NCBI GenBank assembly: GCA_045586595.1
Contig: JAZNAQ010000047.1
Location: 1-6,742, forward strand
DNA length: 6,742 nt
Source: SIG480 sp045586595
GTDB taxonomy: Bacteria > Bacillota > Clostridia > Oscillospirales > JAAYXM01
Direction: 5' to 3'
In this document: one piece after another, positions 1 through 5,929 of the stretch
How the letters are laid out: every line of letters begins with the position of its first letter
How positions within the stretch are numbered: the stretch's first letter is position 1
Program-made: the position numbers and the translations under genes
The notes under the pieces: model-generated
What the model saw: the letters and a program-made list of their open reading frames with translations, nothing else
Database searches by the model: none
What the model was told of the DNA's origin: nothing

Positions 1-7
1 TTTTCAT
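1..7 (-). CDS. Start of an unidentified gene leaving the left edge (partial)
   Basis: On the minus strand an ATG at 7-5 is followed by AAA and the window edge, so only Met-Lys can be read. The start is supported by a near-ideal ribosome binding site, GGAGG at 20-16, eight bases upstream of the ATG. An extended -10 promoter and possible operator lie just upstream. Nothing can be said about the product. The reading as a gene start rests on the signals, not on coding sequence. Confidence 0.55.
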
Positions 8-35
8 AGATAAATCCTCCATTGTGTTTTTAATT

Positions 36-49
36 TGACTGGCAGGTCA
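36..49. promoter_or_regulatory. Possible operator dyad (TGAC-N6-GTCA)
   Basis: The 14-bp sequence tgactggcaggtca has inverted TGAC/GTCA ends around a six-base core. It lies between the arms of the larger inverted repeat and overlaps the expected transcription start (about 48) of the left-edge gene, a usual place for a repressor site. The size would suit a dimeric repressor such as a TetR-type protein, but no regulator is visible and the dyad is short. Confidence 0.3.
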
Positions 50-54
50 TTTTT

Positions 55-63
55 ATTCTAACA
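55..63 (-). promoter_or_regulatory. Extended -10 promoter for the left-edge gene
   Basis: Read on the minus strand, 63-55 is TGTTAGAAT. This has the TG element one base before a -10 hexamer TAGAAT that differs from the consensus at one position. No good -35 hexamer lies at 16-18 bases, so recognition would rest on the extended -10. Transcription would start near 48, giving a leader of about 40 bases. Confidence 0.4.
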
Positions 64-103
64 CAATGGAGAATTTTTTGTTCATCGGCAATAGCCTCTT
101 TTG

Positions 104-126
104 AACCACGCGACTATCGCGTGGTT
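104..126 (+). terminator. Terminator-like hairpin 1
   Basis: A perfect 10-bp stem (104-113 with 117-126) closes a three-base loop, cta. On the plus strand it is followed by a short T run (125-128). On the minus strand the bases after the stem are CAAAAG, so it lacks a T tract in the direction of the tRNA gene. No plus-strand gene to its left is visible, so its client is unclear. It could block antisense transcription or serve as a second stop after the tRNA. Confidence 0.45.
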
Positions 127-138
127 TTCATTATTCAA

Positions 139-170
139 AAAAACCACAGTGAAAATTCACTGTGGTTTTT
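139..170. terminator. Bidirectional terminator after tRNA-Trp
   Basis: A perfect 14-bp stem (139-152 with 157-170) closes the loop aaat. The core is ccacagtga/tcactgtgg, flanked by A and T runs. On the minus strand the stem runs into seven T residues (143-137), which is a classical intrinsic terminator 26 bases past the CCA end of the tRNA. On the plus strand there are five T residues (166-170), so it could also act in the other direction. Confidence 0.8.
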
Positions 171-195
171 GCATACCCAACATTGTGGATATGGA

Positions 196-271
196 TGGCA
201 GGGGCAGAAGGACTTGAACCCTCGGCACGCGGTTTTGGAGACCGCTGCTCTACCAACTGAGCTATACCCCT
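196..271 (-). tRNA. trnW: tRNA-Trp (anticodon CCA)
   Basis: On the minus strand the sequence folds into a complete 76-base tRNA including an encoded CCA. The acceptor arm AGGGGTA (271-265) pairs with TGCCCCT (206-200), with discriminator G at 199 and CCA at 198-196. The D arm is GCTC/GAGC. The anticodon arm is GCGGT/ACCGC with loop CTCCAAA, giving anticodon CCA at 238-236, which reads UGG tryptophan codons. The variable loop is GTGCC, and the T arm GAGGG/CCTTC has loop TTCAAGT. No intron or mismatch disrupts the cloverleaf. It has its own promoter upstream and terminator downstream, so it appears to be a single-gene unit. Confidence 0.97.
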
Positions 272-290
272 ATATTTATACGACCTTAGT

Positions 291-319
291 ATTTTACCAC
301 AGATTTACTCTTTTTGCAA
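291..319 (-). promoter_or_regulatory. Sigma-A type promoter for tRNA-Trp
   Basis: On the minus strand a -35 TTGCAA (319-314) and a -10 TAAAAT (296-291) are separated by exactly 17 bases. The -10 is preceded by TGG, which makes it an extended -10. Transcription would start near 284, about a dozen bases before the mature 5' end of the tRNA. This is the strongest promoter match in the window, as expected for a stable RNA gene. Confidence 0.75.
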
Positions 320-376
320 TAGTACTTTATTAAAAAATTCAAAAGTTTTTTGTATAATAAATATCATGAAATGAAC

Positions 377-404
377 TTGCATTTTGATACCAAAGTATTA
401 TAAT
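377..404 (+). promoter_or_regulatory. Sigma-A type promoter for the MATE transporter gene
   Basis: A -35 TTGCAT (377-382) and a consensus -10 TATAAT (399-404) are separated by 16 bases. Transcription would start near 411, leaving a leader of under 30 bases before the ATG at 438, too short for a riboswitch or attenuator. It is divergent from the tRNA-Trp promoter, with about 57 bp between the two -35 elements. A second TATAAT at 353-358 has no fitting -35. Confidence 0.65.
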
Positions 405-437
405 ATTTTTATACCGTAACACGAAGGTGGCTATAAT

Positions 438-1787
438 ATGAGAAATATCAACAGAAGTATGACCGACGGCCCTCTGTTTATAAACGTAATTCTATACACT
501 ATCCCAATCATACTTACAAGCGTTCTCCAGCTTCTTTTCAATGCGGCGGACCTTGTTGTTGTCGGGAGATTCTGTGGCAGCATATCGGTCGGAGCAGTAG
601 GTGCAACAAGCTCAATAACCAATCTGCTAGTAAACTTTTTTATCGGGCTCTCTGTCGGCACCGGCGTTACCGTTGCACAATCTCTCGGCGCAGGCGACAA
701 CGACCAAGTGCACCGCACCGTACACACAGCACTCCCCGTCTCTCTTGTTTGCGGTATTTTCCTTACAGTTGTTGGGATTATTCTGTGCGAGCCTCTACTT
801 AAGCTCATGGGGACACCTGACAAGGTTCTCCCCCTTTCAACAATATACATGAGGATATACTTTGGCGGTATAACCTTTACTATGGTATATAACTTCTGCG
901 CATCAATTCTCCGTGCATCAGGTGATACAAAAAGCCCGCTTGTATTTCTGACAATAGCAGGCGTTATAAACGTAATTCTTAATATCATATTTGTGACGGT
1001 ATTTCACATGAATGTTGCAGGTGTTGCCCTTGCAACAGCTATTTCACAAGGCATATCTGCCGTTCTTTCGGTAATCGCGCTTACCAATCGCGAAGATGCT
1101 TGCCGACTCATTCTGAGTGAGATGCGTTTTTACAAGAATCAGATTTCAAAAATAATCCGTATCGGCCTTCCTGCGGGCATACAGAGCTCGTTGTTTTCTA
1201 TATCAAACGTTATTATTCAATCTTCAATAAACTCTTTTGGCGATGTGTTCGTGGCGGGAAGTGCTGCTGCAGGTAACATTGAGGGCTTTGTATATGTAAC
1301 CATGAACGCATTTCACCAAACCGCGCTTAACTTTATCGGTCAGAACATGGGCGCGAAGCAGTATCACCGTGTCCGCAAAATTCTTTTCACTTCGCTTGCA
1401 AGTGTGTTTGCGGCAGGCCTGCTAGTCGGCGTTTCAGCATATGCATTCGGCCCGATTCTGTTATCTGTATACATCAGAGACTCGGCCGAGGCCATAGCTT
1501 ATGGCATGATTCGCCTTGCCTATATCTGTCTGCCCTATTTTACATGTGGGCTGATGGATGTCACAACAGGTGCACTTCGGGGTATGGGCTCATCAGTACC
1601 GCCCATGGTCATCTCTATTCTCGGCGTATGCGGAATCCGTATATTCTGGATATATACCATTTTCAGCATACCGCAATTTCACACACCCGAGTGTCTGTTC
1701 TTCTCATATACGGTTTCGTGGATACTAACATTTATAATACAGTTAGTTGCGTTTTTCATTGTGTACCGAAAAAAAACACAGATATAA
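438..1787 (+). CDS. MATE-family multidrug/toxin efflux transporter
   Basis: This 449-residue integral membrane protein has the length and layout of MATE (NorM/DinF-like) efflux pumps, which export cationic drugs, metabolites or toxins using a Na+ or H+ gradient. The N terminus carries the MTDGPL motif (8-13) before the first helix, then LFNAADLVVVGRF (33-45), which is strongly MATE-like. Hydrophobic segments fit about 12 helices in two homologous halves (roughly 17-215 and 240-440). The second half opens with IRIGLPAGIQSS (240-251) and has GALRGMGSS (378-386). The ATG is supported by AAGGTGG at 424-430, seven bases upstream. The gene is monocistronic with its own promoter and a shared terminator. 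The substrate cannot be read from sequence. There is no sign of truncation. Family assignment is firm; subgroup and role are not. Confidence 0.93.
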   Translation: MRNINRSMTDGPLFINVILYTIPIILTSVLQLLFNAADLVVVGRFCGSISVGAVGATSSITNLLVNFFIGLSVGTGVTVAQSLGAGDNDQVHRTVHTALPVSLVCGIFLTVVGIILCEPLLKLMGTPDKVLPLSTIYMRIYFGGITFTMVYNFCASILRASGDTKSPLVFLTIAGVINVILNIIFVTVFHMNVAGVALATAISQGISAVLSVIALTNREDACRLILSEMRFYKNQISKIIRIGLPAGIQSSLFSISNVIIQSSINSFGDVFVAGSAAAGNIEGFVYVTMNAFHQTALNFIGQNMGAKQYHRVRKILFTSLASVFAAGLLVGVSAYAFGPILLSVYIRDSAEAIAYGMIRLAYICLPYFTCGLMDVTTGALRGMGSSVPPMVISILGVCGIRIFWIYTIFSIPQFHTPECLFFSYTVSWILTFIIQLVAFFIVYRKKTQI

Positions 1788-1831
1788 CAAAAATAAGGCT
1801 TGCACATATGTGCAAGCCTTATTTTTGTTAT
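1784..1831. terminator. Shared bidirectional terminator, 48-bp perfect palindrome
   Basis: Every base from 1784 to 1807 pairs with 1808 to 1831, giving 24-bp arms without a mismatch. The GC-rich core is aaggcttgcacat/atgtgcaagcctt, flanked by A-rich and T-rich ends (tatttttgtta), so each strand gives a stem followed by a T-rich tract. It covers the TAA stop of the MATE gene (1785-1787) and ends one base before the stop codon of the ACT-domain gene (1834-1832). It is well placed to end both converging transcripts. Confidence 0.85.
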
Positions 1832-2263
1832 TTACTTAAGTCCGAGGTCTTTCTTTGTTGCTATTGTCATGCCGCTTGCAGAAACGGTAGCCGCAAGCTT
1901 TTCATCATCAGAAACACGAAATACCATATATGCCTTCTCATCGCCGTGAGAAAGTATTGAATACATATATTCAATATCAATATCTGCCTCAGAGAGCACG
2001 GTAAGAACCTCAGAAAGGCCTGCCGGACGGTCAGGTACGGCAACAACAGAAACAGGTGTCATAGACAAGACATTTCCGTTTTCAAGAAGAATTGAGGACG
2101 CGCGCTCAGCATCATCTACAATCATACGGAGAACGCCGTAGTCAACTGTTTCTGCAATAGAAATTGCGCGAAGATTTACATTGTTCTGAGCGAGCAAGCC
2201 TGTTATCTCAGCAAGCTGACCCGCACGATTTTCAAGAAAAACCGAAATCTGATAAATACTCAT
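1832..2263 (-). CDS. Tandem ACT-domain protein, probable amino acid sensor
   Basis: This 143-residue protein consists of two ACT domains, about 3-66 and 71-137, with no catalytic or DNA-binding part. ACT domains bind amino acids, often at subunit interfaces. The first repeat has ENRAGQLAEITGLL (11-24) and the second PDRPAGLSEVLTVL (77-90); Gly15 and Gly82 sit at the turn before the first helix where ligands bind in this family. Similar stand-alone ACT pairs are often found next to phenylacetate-CoA ligase and indolepyruvate oxidoreductase genes. It is the last gene of the operon. Its ribosome binding site AAGGAGG (2277-2271) overlaps the paaK stop codon, seven bases before ATG, which suggests translational coupling. 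A role as allosteric partner of the ligase or oxidoreductase is inferred from context; the ligand is unknown. Confidence 0.9.
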   Translation of the reverse strand: MSIYQISVFLENRAGQLAEITGLLAQNNVNLRAISIAETVDYGVLRMIVDDAERASSILLENGNVLSMTPVSVVAVPDRPAGLSEVLTVLSEADIDIEYMYSILSHGDEKAYMVFRVSDDEKLAATVSASGMTIATKKDLGLK

Positions 2264-2275
2264 ATCTACGCCTCC

Positions 2276-3577
2276 TTAAATCTTACGCTTATCAACAACG
2301 CGAACAGCCTTGCCTTCACTTCGCGTAATGGTCTTGGGTGCTACAAGCTTTACCTTTGCGGCAATACCGAGCATCGCCTTGAGCGCCGACACAAGGCCTT
2401 TCTCCATCTCTGCAATCTTTGCAAGTGAGTCAGAGAAGTTCTCAGGTGTCATCTCAACCATTACTTCAAATGTGTCAGAGTTGTTTACACGGTCAACAAT
2501 AATCTGATAGTTTGCCTGATAGCCCTGTTCGATAAGAACAGTCTCAATTTGAGAGGGAAATACGTTTACGCCGCGGATAATGAGCATATCATCGCTTCTG
2601 CCCATGGGCTTTGACATTTTTACATGAGTGCGTCCGCAGGAGCATGGCTTACGTGTAAGAACGCATATATCGCGTGTACGATAACGAAGAAGCGGGAAAG
2701 CTTCTTTTGTGATACAGGTAAACACGAGCTCACCTTTACTTCCCTCAGGAAGAACCTCACCTGTTTCAGGGTCAATAATCTCTGCTATGAAGTGGTCCTC
2801 GTTGACATGCATACCGGTCTGCTCTTCACACTCGAAGCTGACACCCGGGCCGGAAATTTCTGTAAGGCCGTAAATATCATAGGCGCGTATTCCGAGCTGG
2901 TTCTCAATATCTCGGCGCATTTCCTCACTCCATGCCTCTGCACCAAAAATACCTGCCTTGAGCTTAATCTTATCGCGGAGCCCCTTCTCGTGGATGGACT
3001 CTGCAAGATAAGCCGCATACGACGGTGTGCAGCAGAGGATTGTAGAGCCGAGATCTGTCATAAACTGTAGCTGGCGGTCAGTGTTTCCCGAGGACATAGG
3101 CAGAGTCAGACACCCAACACGGTGTGAACCGCCGTGAAGACCTGCACCTCCCGTAAAGAGGCCATAGCCATAGCTGACATGGCATACATCCTCTTTTGTG
3201 CCGCCTACTGCAACTATTGCACGAGCGCAGCAATCCTCCCAGAGGTCAAGGTCGTGCTGTGTATAGAACGCAACAACACGCTTGCCGGTTGTGCCTGAGG
3301 TTGACTGGATGCGCACACAATCAGAAAGGGGCTTACCCATAAGGCCGTACGGATACGCCTCACGAAGGTCGTCCTTTGTAAGGAACGGAAGCTTATGAAG
3401 GTCGTCTACACCCTTAATGTCATCAGGAGTAACCCCCTTCGCCTCCATCTTTTTGCGATAGTATGGAACATTATCCCATACATGCTTTACCTGCTTAACA
3501 AGGCGTTCGTTCTGCCATGCCCGAATCTGCTCATATGAAGCAGTTTCGATTTCCGGCTGATAATATCTCTTTTCCAT
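2276..3577 (-). CDS. paaK: Phenylacetate-CoA ligase family (AMP-forming arylacetate-CoA ligase)
   Basis: At 433 residues this matches the usual length of PaaK-type adenylate-forming enzymes, which convert an arylacetate, ATP and CoA to arylacetyl-CoA, AMP and pyrophosphate in the cytoplasm. Visible motifs are the phosphate-binding loop STSGTTGK (92-99), YGLTE (236-240), LRYRTRD (297-303), the hinge GRSDDMLIIRG (326-336) and SEGKAVRVVD (420-429), where Lys423 is the likely adenylation lysine. The final third is the mobile C-terminal domain. CSCGRT (312-317) is a conserved feature of the family. The ATG is preceded by GGGGAG (3590-3585), seven bases upstream. The gene starts 14 bp after iorB. 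No phenylacetyl-CoA epoxidase genes are present, so this is not the aerobic paa pathway. The product could act on phenyl-, hydroxyphenyl- or indoleacetate; the exact acid and physiological direction are not decided by sequence. Confidence 0.92.
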   Translation of the reverse strand: MEKRYYQPEIETASYEQIRAWQNERLVKQVKHVWDNVPYYRKKMEAKGVTPDDIKGVDDLHKLPFLTKDDLREAYPYGLMGKPLSDCVRIQSTSGTTGKRVVAFYTQHDLDLWEDCCARAIVAVGGTKEDVCHVSYGYGLFTGGAGLHGGSHRVGCLTLPMSSGNTDRQLQFMTDLGSTILCCTPSYAAYLAESIHEKGLRDKIKLKAGIFGAEAWSEEMRRDIENQLGIRAYDIYGLTEISGPGVSFECEEQTGMHVNEDHFIAEIIDPETGEVLPEGSKGELVFTCITKEAFPLLRYRTRDICVLTRKPCSCGRTHVKMSKPMGRSDDMLIIRGVNVFPSQIETVLIEQGYQANYQIIVDRVNNSDTFEVMVEMTPENFSDSLAKIAEMEKGLVSALKAMLGIAAKVKLVAPKTITRSEGKAVRVVDKRKI

Positions 3578-3591
3578 ACATTTTCTCCCCT

Positions 3592-4167
3592 TTATTTAGA
3601 GTCTCTTCCTAAATTAAATGCTTTTTTATTCATCTCAAGGAACTTCTCCGGAACGCTCTGCTCAATCGCCTGCATCCACTCCTCAACACTTGCATCGAAG
3701 TAGTTGGACAGACGCCCCATAAGAACAATGTTAACAGCCTTTGAAGAGCCTGCTTCTTCAGCAAGCTTAAGAGCATCAAATGCATCAATATCAATGCCCG
3801 CATCGCTCATTTTCTTATCAAGGTCTGCCGGATATTCCGCCACACCTGTAATAACGGGCATCGGGTTTATCTGCTGTGTGTTTGTTATAATTTTCCCGCC
3901 GGGTTTTAAAAACTCTGTCCAACGAGCAGCCTCTAAAAGCTCAAACGAAACTATGAAATCAGCCTCGCCACGGTCTATAATCGGTGAATATACCTTATCG
4001 CCGTATCTGACATATGTTACAACGCTTCCTCCGCGCTGGCTCATGCCATGAACCTCTGAGACTTTTATATCATATCCTTTTGTGAGAAGAAGCCTTCCGA
4101 GGAGCTTTGAAGCAAGGAGACTACCCTGCCCGCCGACACCGACTATCATTACATTTTTCGTTTCCAT
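3592..4167 (-). CDS. iorB: Indolepyruvate ferredoxin oxidoreductase, beta subunit
   Basis: This 191-residue protein is the small gamma-domain subunit of indolepyruvate:ferredoxin oxidoreductase, which pairs with IorA for CoA-dependent oxidative decarboxylation of aromatic 2-oxoacids. It has the glycine-rich N terminus MIVGVGGQGSLLASKLLG (7-24) and the family motif EVHGMSQRGGSV (38-49). The length is normal for IorB. The start codon lies three bases after the iorA TAG stop. Its ribosome binding site AAGGAGG (4182-4176) is inside the last iorA codons, eight bases before ATG, so the two subunits are probably translationally coupled and made in equal amounts. No cysteine cluster is present, as expected, since the iron-sulfur sites are in IorA. 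Other 2-oxoacid oxidoreductase gamma subunits are alternatives, but the motif and neighbour favour IorB. Confidence 0.94.
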   Translation of the reverse strand: METKNVMIVGVGGQGSLLASKLLGRLLLTKGYDIKVSEVHGMSQRGGSVVTYVRYGDKVYSPIIDRGEADFIVSFELLEAARWTEFLKPGGKIITNTQQINPMPVITGVAEYPADLDKKMSDAGIDIDAFDALKLAEEAGSSKAVNIVLMGRLSNYFDASVEEWMQAIEQSVPEKFLEMNKKAFNLGRDSK

Positions 4168-4170
4168 ATT

Positions 4171-5910
4171 CTAAACCTCCTTCGGTGCCTTCAAAGCATC
4201 AAACTTACAGAGCTGTTCACATACTCCGCAGCCTGTGCAAAGTGTGTTATCTATCTTAGCCTTGCCGCCGCTCATGCTGATTGCAGGGCAACCTATCTTC
4301 ATGCACATTTTACAGCTCTTGCACTTATCTTCATCTACAACGAGCGGTTTATTATGCTTTACATACTTGAGCAACGCACACGGTCTGCGCGATATGATTA
4401 CCGACGGTTCATCTGCTGCAAGCTCTTCCTTGATTACCGTTTCACATTCTTTAAGGTTATACGGGTCAACAACTCGGACGCGTTCTATTCCCATAGCCCT
4501 ACAGAGTGATTCGAGGTTAATCTTCGCTGCAGGGTCACCCTTGAGGTTATATCCTGTAGTCGGGTTCTGCTGGTGCCCGGTCATACCCGTTATTGAGTTA
4601 TCAAGAATAATAACCGTTGAGTTGGAGGCATTGTATGCTATATTAACAAGCCCCGTCATACCCGAATGCATAAACGTGGAGTCACCTATTACAGCTACGG
4701 TTTTGCCGTCACTCTCGCCCTCATTAGCCTTATTAAAGCCGTGGAGACCCGAGATTGATGCACCCATGCAGATTGTGCTGTCAAGTGCCGAAAGCGGGGG
4801 CACCGCACCGAGTGTATAGCAGCCTATATCACCCATTACGGTTATCTTATTCTTAGCAAGAGTATAGAACAAGCCTCTGTGAGGACAGCCTGCACACATT
4901 ACAGGGGGGCGCGCAGGGATGTTTTCACCAAGCTTTACTCCACACACGGTTTCTTTACCGAGTTTTTTCGCAACAATGTTCTGGCAAAACTCATCAATAC
5001 ATGAGAAAGTATTTTTACCTTCCACCTCAATCCCGAGGTTACGGCAGTGCTCCTCTATAAAGCTGTCAAGCTCCTCAACAACAATAACCTTATCTACGCT
5101 CTTTGCAAATTCGCAAATGAGCTTTACGGGAAGCGGCCAAATCATGCCAAGCTTCAGCACGGGATATGTATCTCCGCACACCTCTTTAACGTACTGATAT
5201 GACGTTGACGAGGTAATTATGCCGATACTTTTATCAGTGCCCTTCTCAACACGGTTGCAAGCCGCTGTCTCTGCATATTCAGAAAGTGCCTTTGTGCGTT
5301 CTTCAACAATTGGATGGCGTTTTTTTGCATTGCCCGGCATCATGATAAACTTTGCAGGGTTCTTTTCGTATGCCTTTTTCACCTCAACGCGTTCTGATGT
5401 TTCAACAACGCTCTGAGAATGAGAAACGCGAGTACACATTTTGAGAAGAACCGGTGTATCAAACTTCTCAGAAAGTTCATATCCAAGCTTTGTAAATTCT
5501 ATTGCCTCAGCAGAGTCTGCCGGCTCAAGCATGGGGATTTTTGACGCACGCGCATAGTGGCGAGAGTCCTGCTCGTTCTGTGAGCTGTGCATTCCTGGGT
5601 CGTCTGCAACAGCGATAACCATACCGGCGTTTACGCCCGTGTAGGAAATTGTAAACAGCGGGTCGGCCGCTACGTTAAGACCAACATGCTTCATGCCGCA
5701 AAAGCTGCGACGGCCAGCCATAGCTGCACCAAATGCTGCCTCCATTGCAACCTTTTCATTCGGCGCCCACTCAGCATAAACTTCTTTGTATTTCGCTACA
5801 ATTTCAGTTATCTCGGTACTCGGTGTGCCGGGATAACTTGAAACAAAGCTACACCCTGCCTCATAGAGACCGCGTGCAACCGCTTCATTACCAAGCATTA
5901 ACTTTTTCAT
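4171..5910 (-). CDS. iorA: Indolepyruvate ferredoxin oxidoreductase, alpha subunit
   Basis: This 579-residue subunit carries thiamine pyrophosphate and iron-sulfur sites. With IorB it converts arylpyruvate, CoA and oxidised ferredoxin to arylacetyl-CoA, CO2 and reduced ferredoxin. The N-terminal pyrimidine-binding domain has SSYPGTPSTEI (24-34). The middle has CAGCPHRG (339-346). The thiamine pyrophosphate motif runs from GDSTFMHSG (409-417) to LDN (436-438), followed by TGMTGHQQNP (441-450). The C terminus is a two-cluster ferredoxin domain with Cys530, 533, 536 and 541 and then Cys558, 561, 564 and 568. The first cluster has the compact spacing C-x2-C-x2-C-x4-C-P; the second ends CK rather than the common CP. 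GGAGGG (5926-5921) lies ten bases before the ATG. The gene starts 19 bp after the symporter gene. Its stop is TAG, while the other operon stops are TAA. Assignment is firm; preference for indole-, phenyl- or hydroxyphenylpyruvate is not readable. Confidence 0.96.
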   Translation of the reverse strand: MKKLMLGNEAVARGLYEAGCSFVSSYPGTPSTEITEIVAKYKEVYAEWAPNEKVAMEAAFGAAMAGRRSFCGMKHVGLNVAADPLFTISYTGVNAGMVIAVADDPGMHSSQNEQDSRHYARASKIPMLEPADSAEAIEFTKLGYELSEKFDTPVLLKMCTRVSHSQSVVETSERVEVKKAYEKNPAKFIMMPGNAKKRHPIVEERTKALSEYAETAACNRVEKGTDKSIGIITSSTSYQYVKEVCGDTYPVLKLGMIWPLPVKLICEFAKSVDKVIVVEELDSFIEEHCRNLGIEVEGKNTFSCIDEFCQNIVAKKLGKETVCGVKLGENIPARPPVMCAGCPHRGLFYTLAKNKITVMGDIGCYTLGAVPPLSALDSTICMGASISGLHGFNKANEGESDGKTVAVIGDSTFMHSGMTGLVNIAYNASNSTVIILDNSITGMTGHQQNPTTGYNLKGDPAAKINLESLCRAMGIERVRVVDPYNLKECETVIKEELAADEPSVIISRRPCALLKYVKHNKPLVVDEDKCKSCKMCMKIGCPAISMSGGKAKIDNTLCTGCGVCEQLCKFDALKAPKEV

Positions 5911-5929
5911 TGTGTAAGTTCCCTCCTAA

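Larger units (their letters stand above)
17..71 (-). repeat. Perfect 12-bp inverted repeat spanning the leader of the left-edge gene
   Basis: The arm at 17-28 (ctccattgtgtt) is the exact reverse complement of the arm at 60-71 (aacacaatggag), with 31 bases between. The proximal arm includes most of the ribosome binding site of the left-edge gene. In a transcript that starts upstream of 71, folding of the two arms would bury that site. If transcription starts near 48, as the extended -10 suggests, the distal arm is not transcribed and the repeat would act only at DNA level, for example as a split operator. The repeat is directly seen; its role is inferred. Confidence 0.6.

Noticed and set aside
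76..140. Minus-strand mini frame ATG AAA ACC ACG CGA TAG as a leader peptide
   Set aside because: It has no ribosome binding site, no run of regulatory codons, and lies within the first hairpin. Nothing supports translation.
196..271. Functional link between tRNA-Trp and the indolepyruvate operon
   Set aside because: They are separated by the MATE gene and a shared terminator and use separate promoters. No T-box or tryptophan attenuator is visible, so proximity looks accidental.
121..333. Plus-strand open frame of 70 codons
   Set aside because: It runs through the terminator hairpin and antisense to the tRNA-Trp gene, and has no ribosome binding site. It is a chance frame.
272..437. Riboswitch or attenuator in the leader of the MATE gene
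   Set aside because: The predicted leader is under 30 bases, too short for such an element. The AT-rich symmetry around the -10 box is explained by the promoter itself.
431..988. Minus-strand open frame of 185 codons
   Set aside because: It lies wholly antisense to the start of the MATE gene, whose protein has clear family motifs. The antisense translation resembles no known protein.
4235..4819. Long plus-strand open frame of 194 codons inside iorA
   Set aside because: It is antisense to the thiamine pyrophosphate and ferredoxin domains of iorA and has no ribosome binding site. The other plus-strand frames between 2310 and 6614 are rejected for the same reason.
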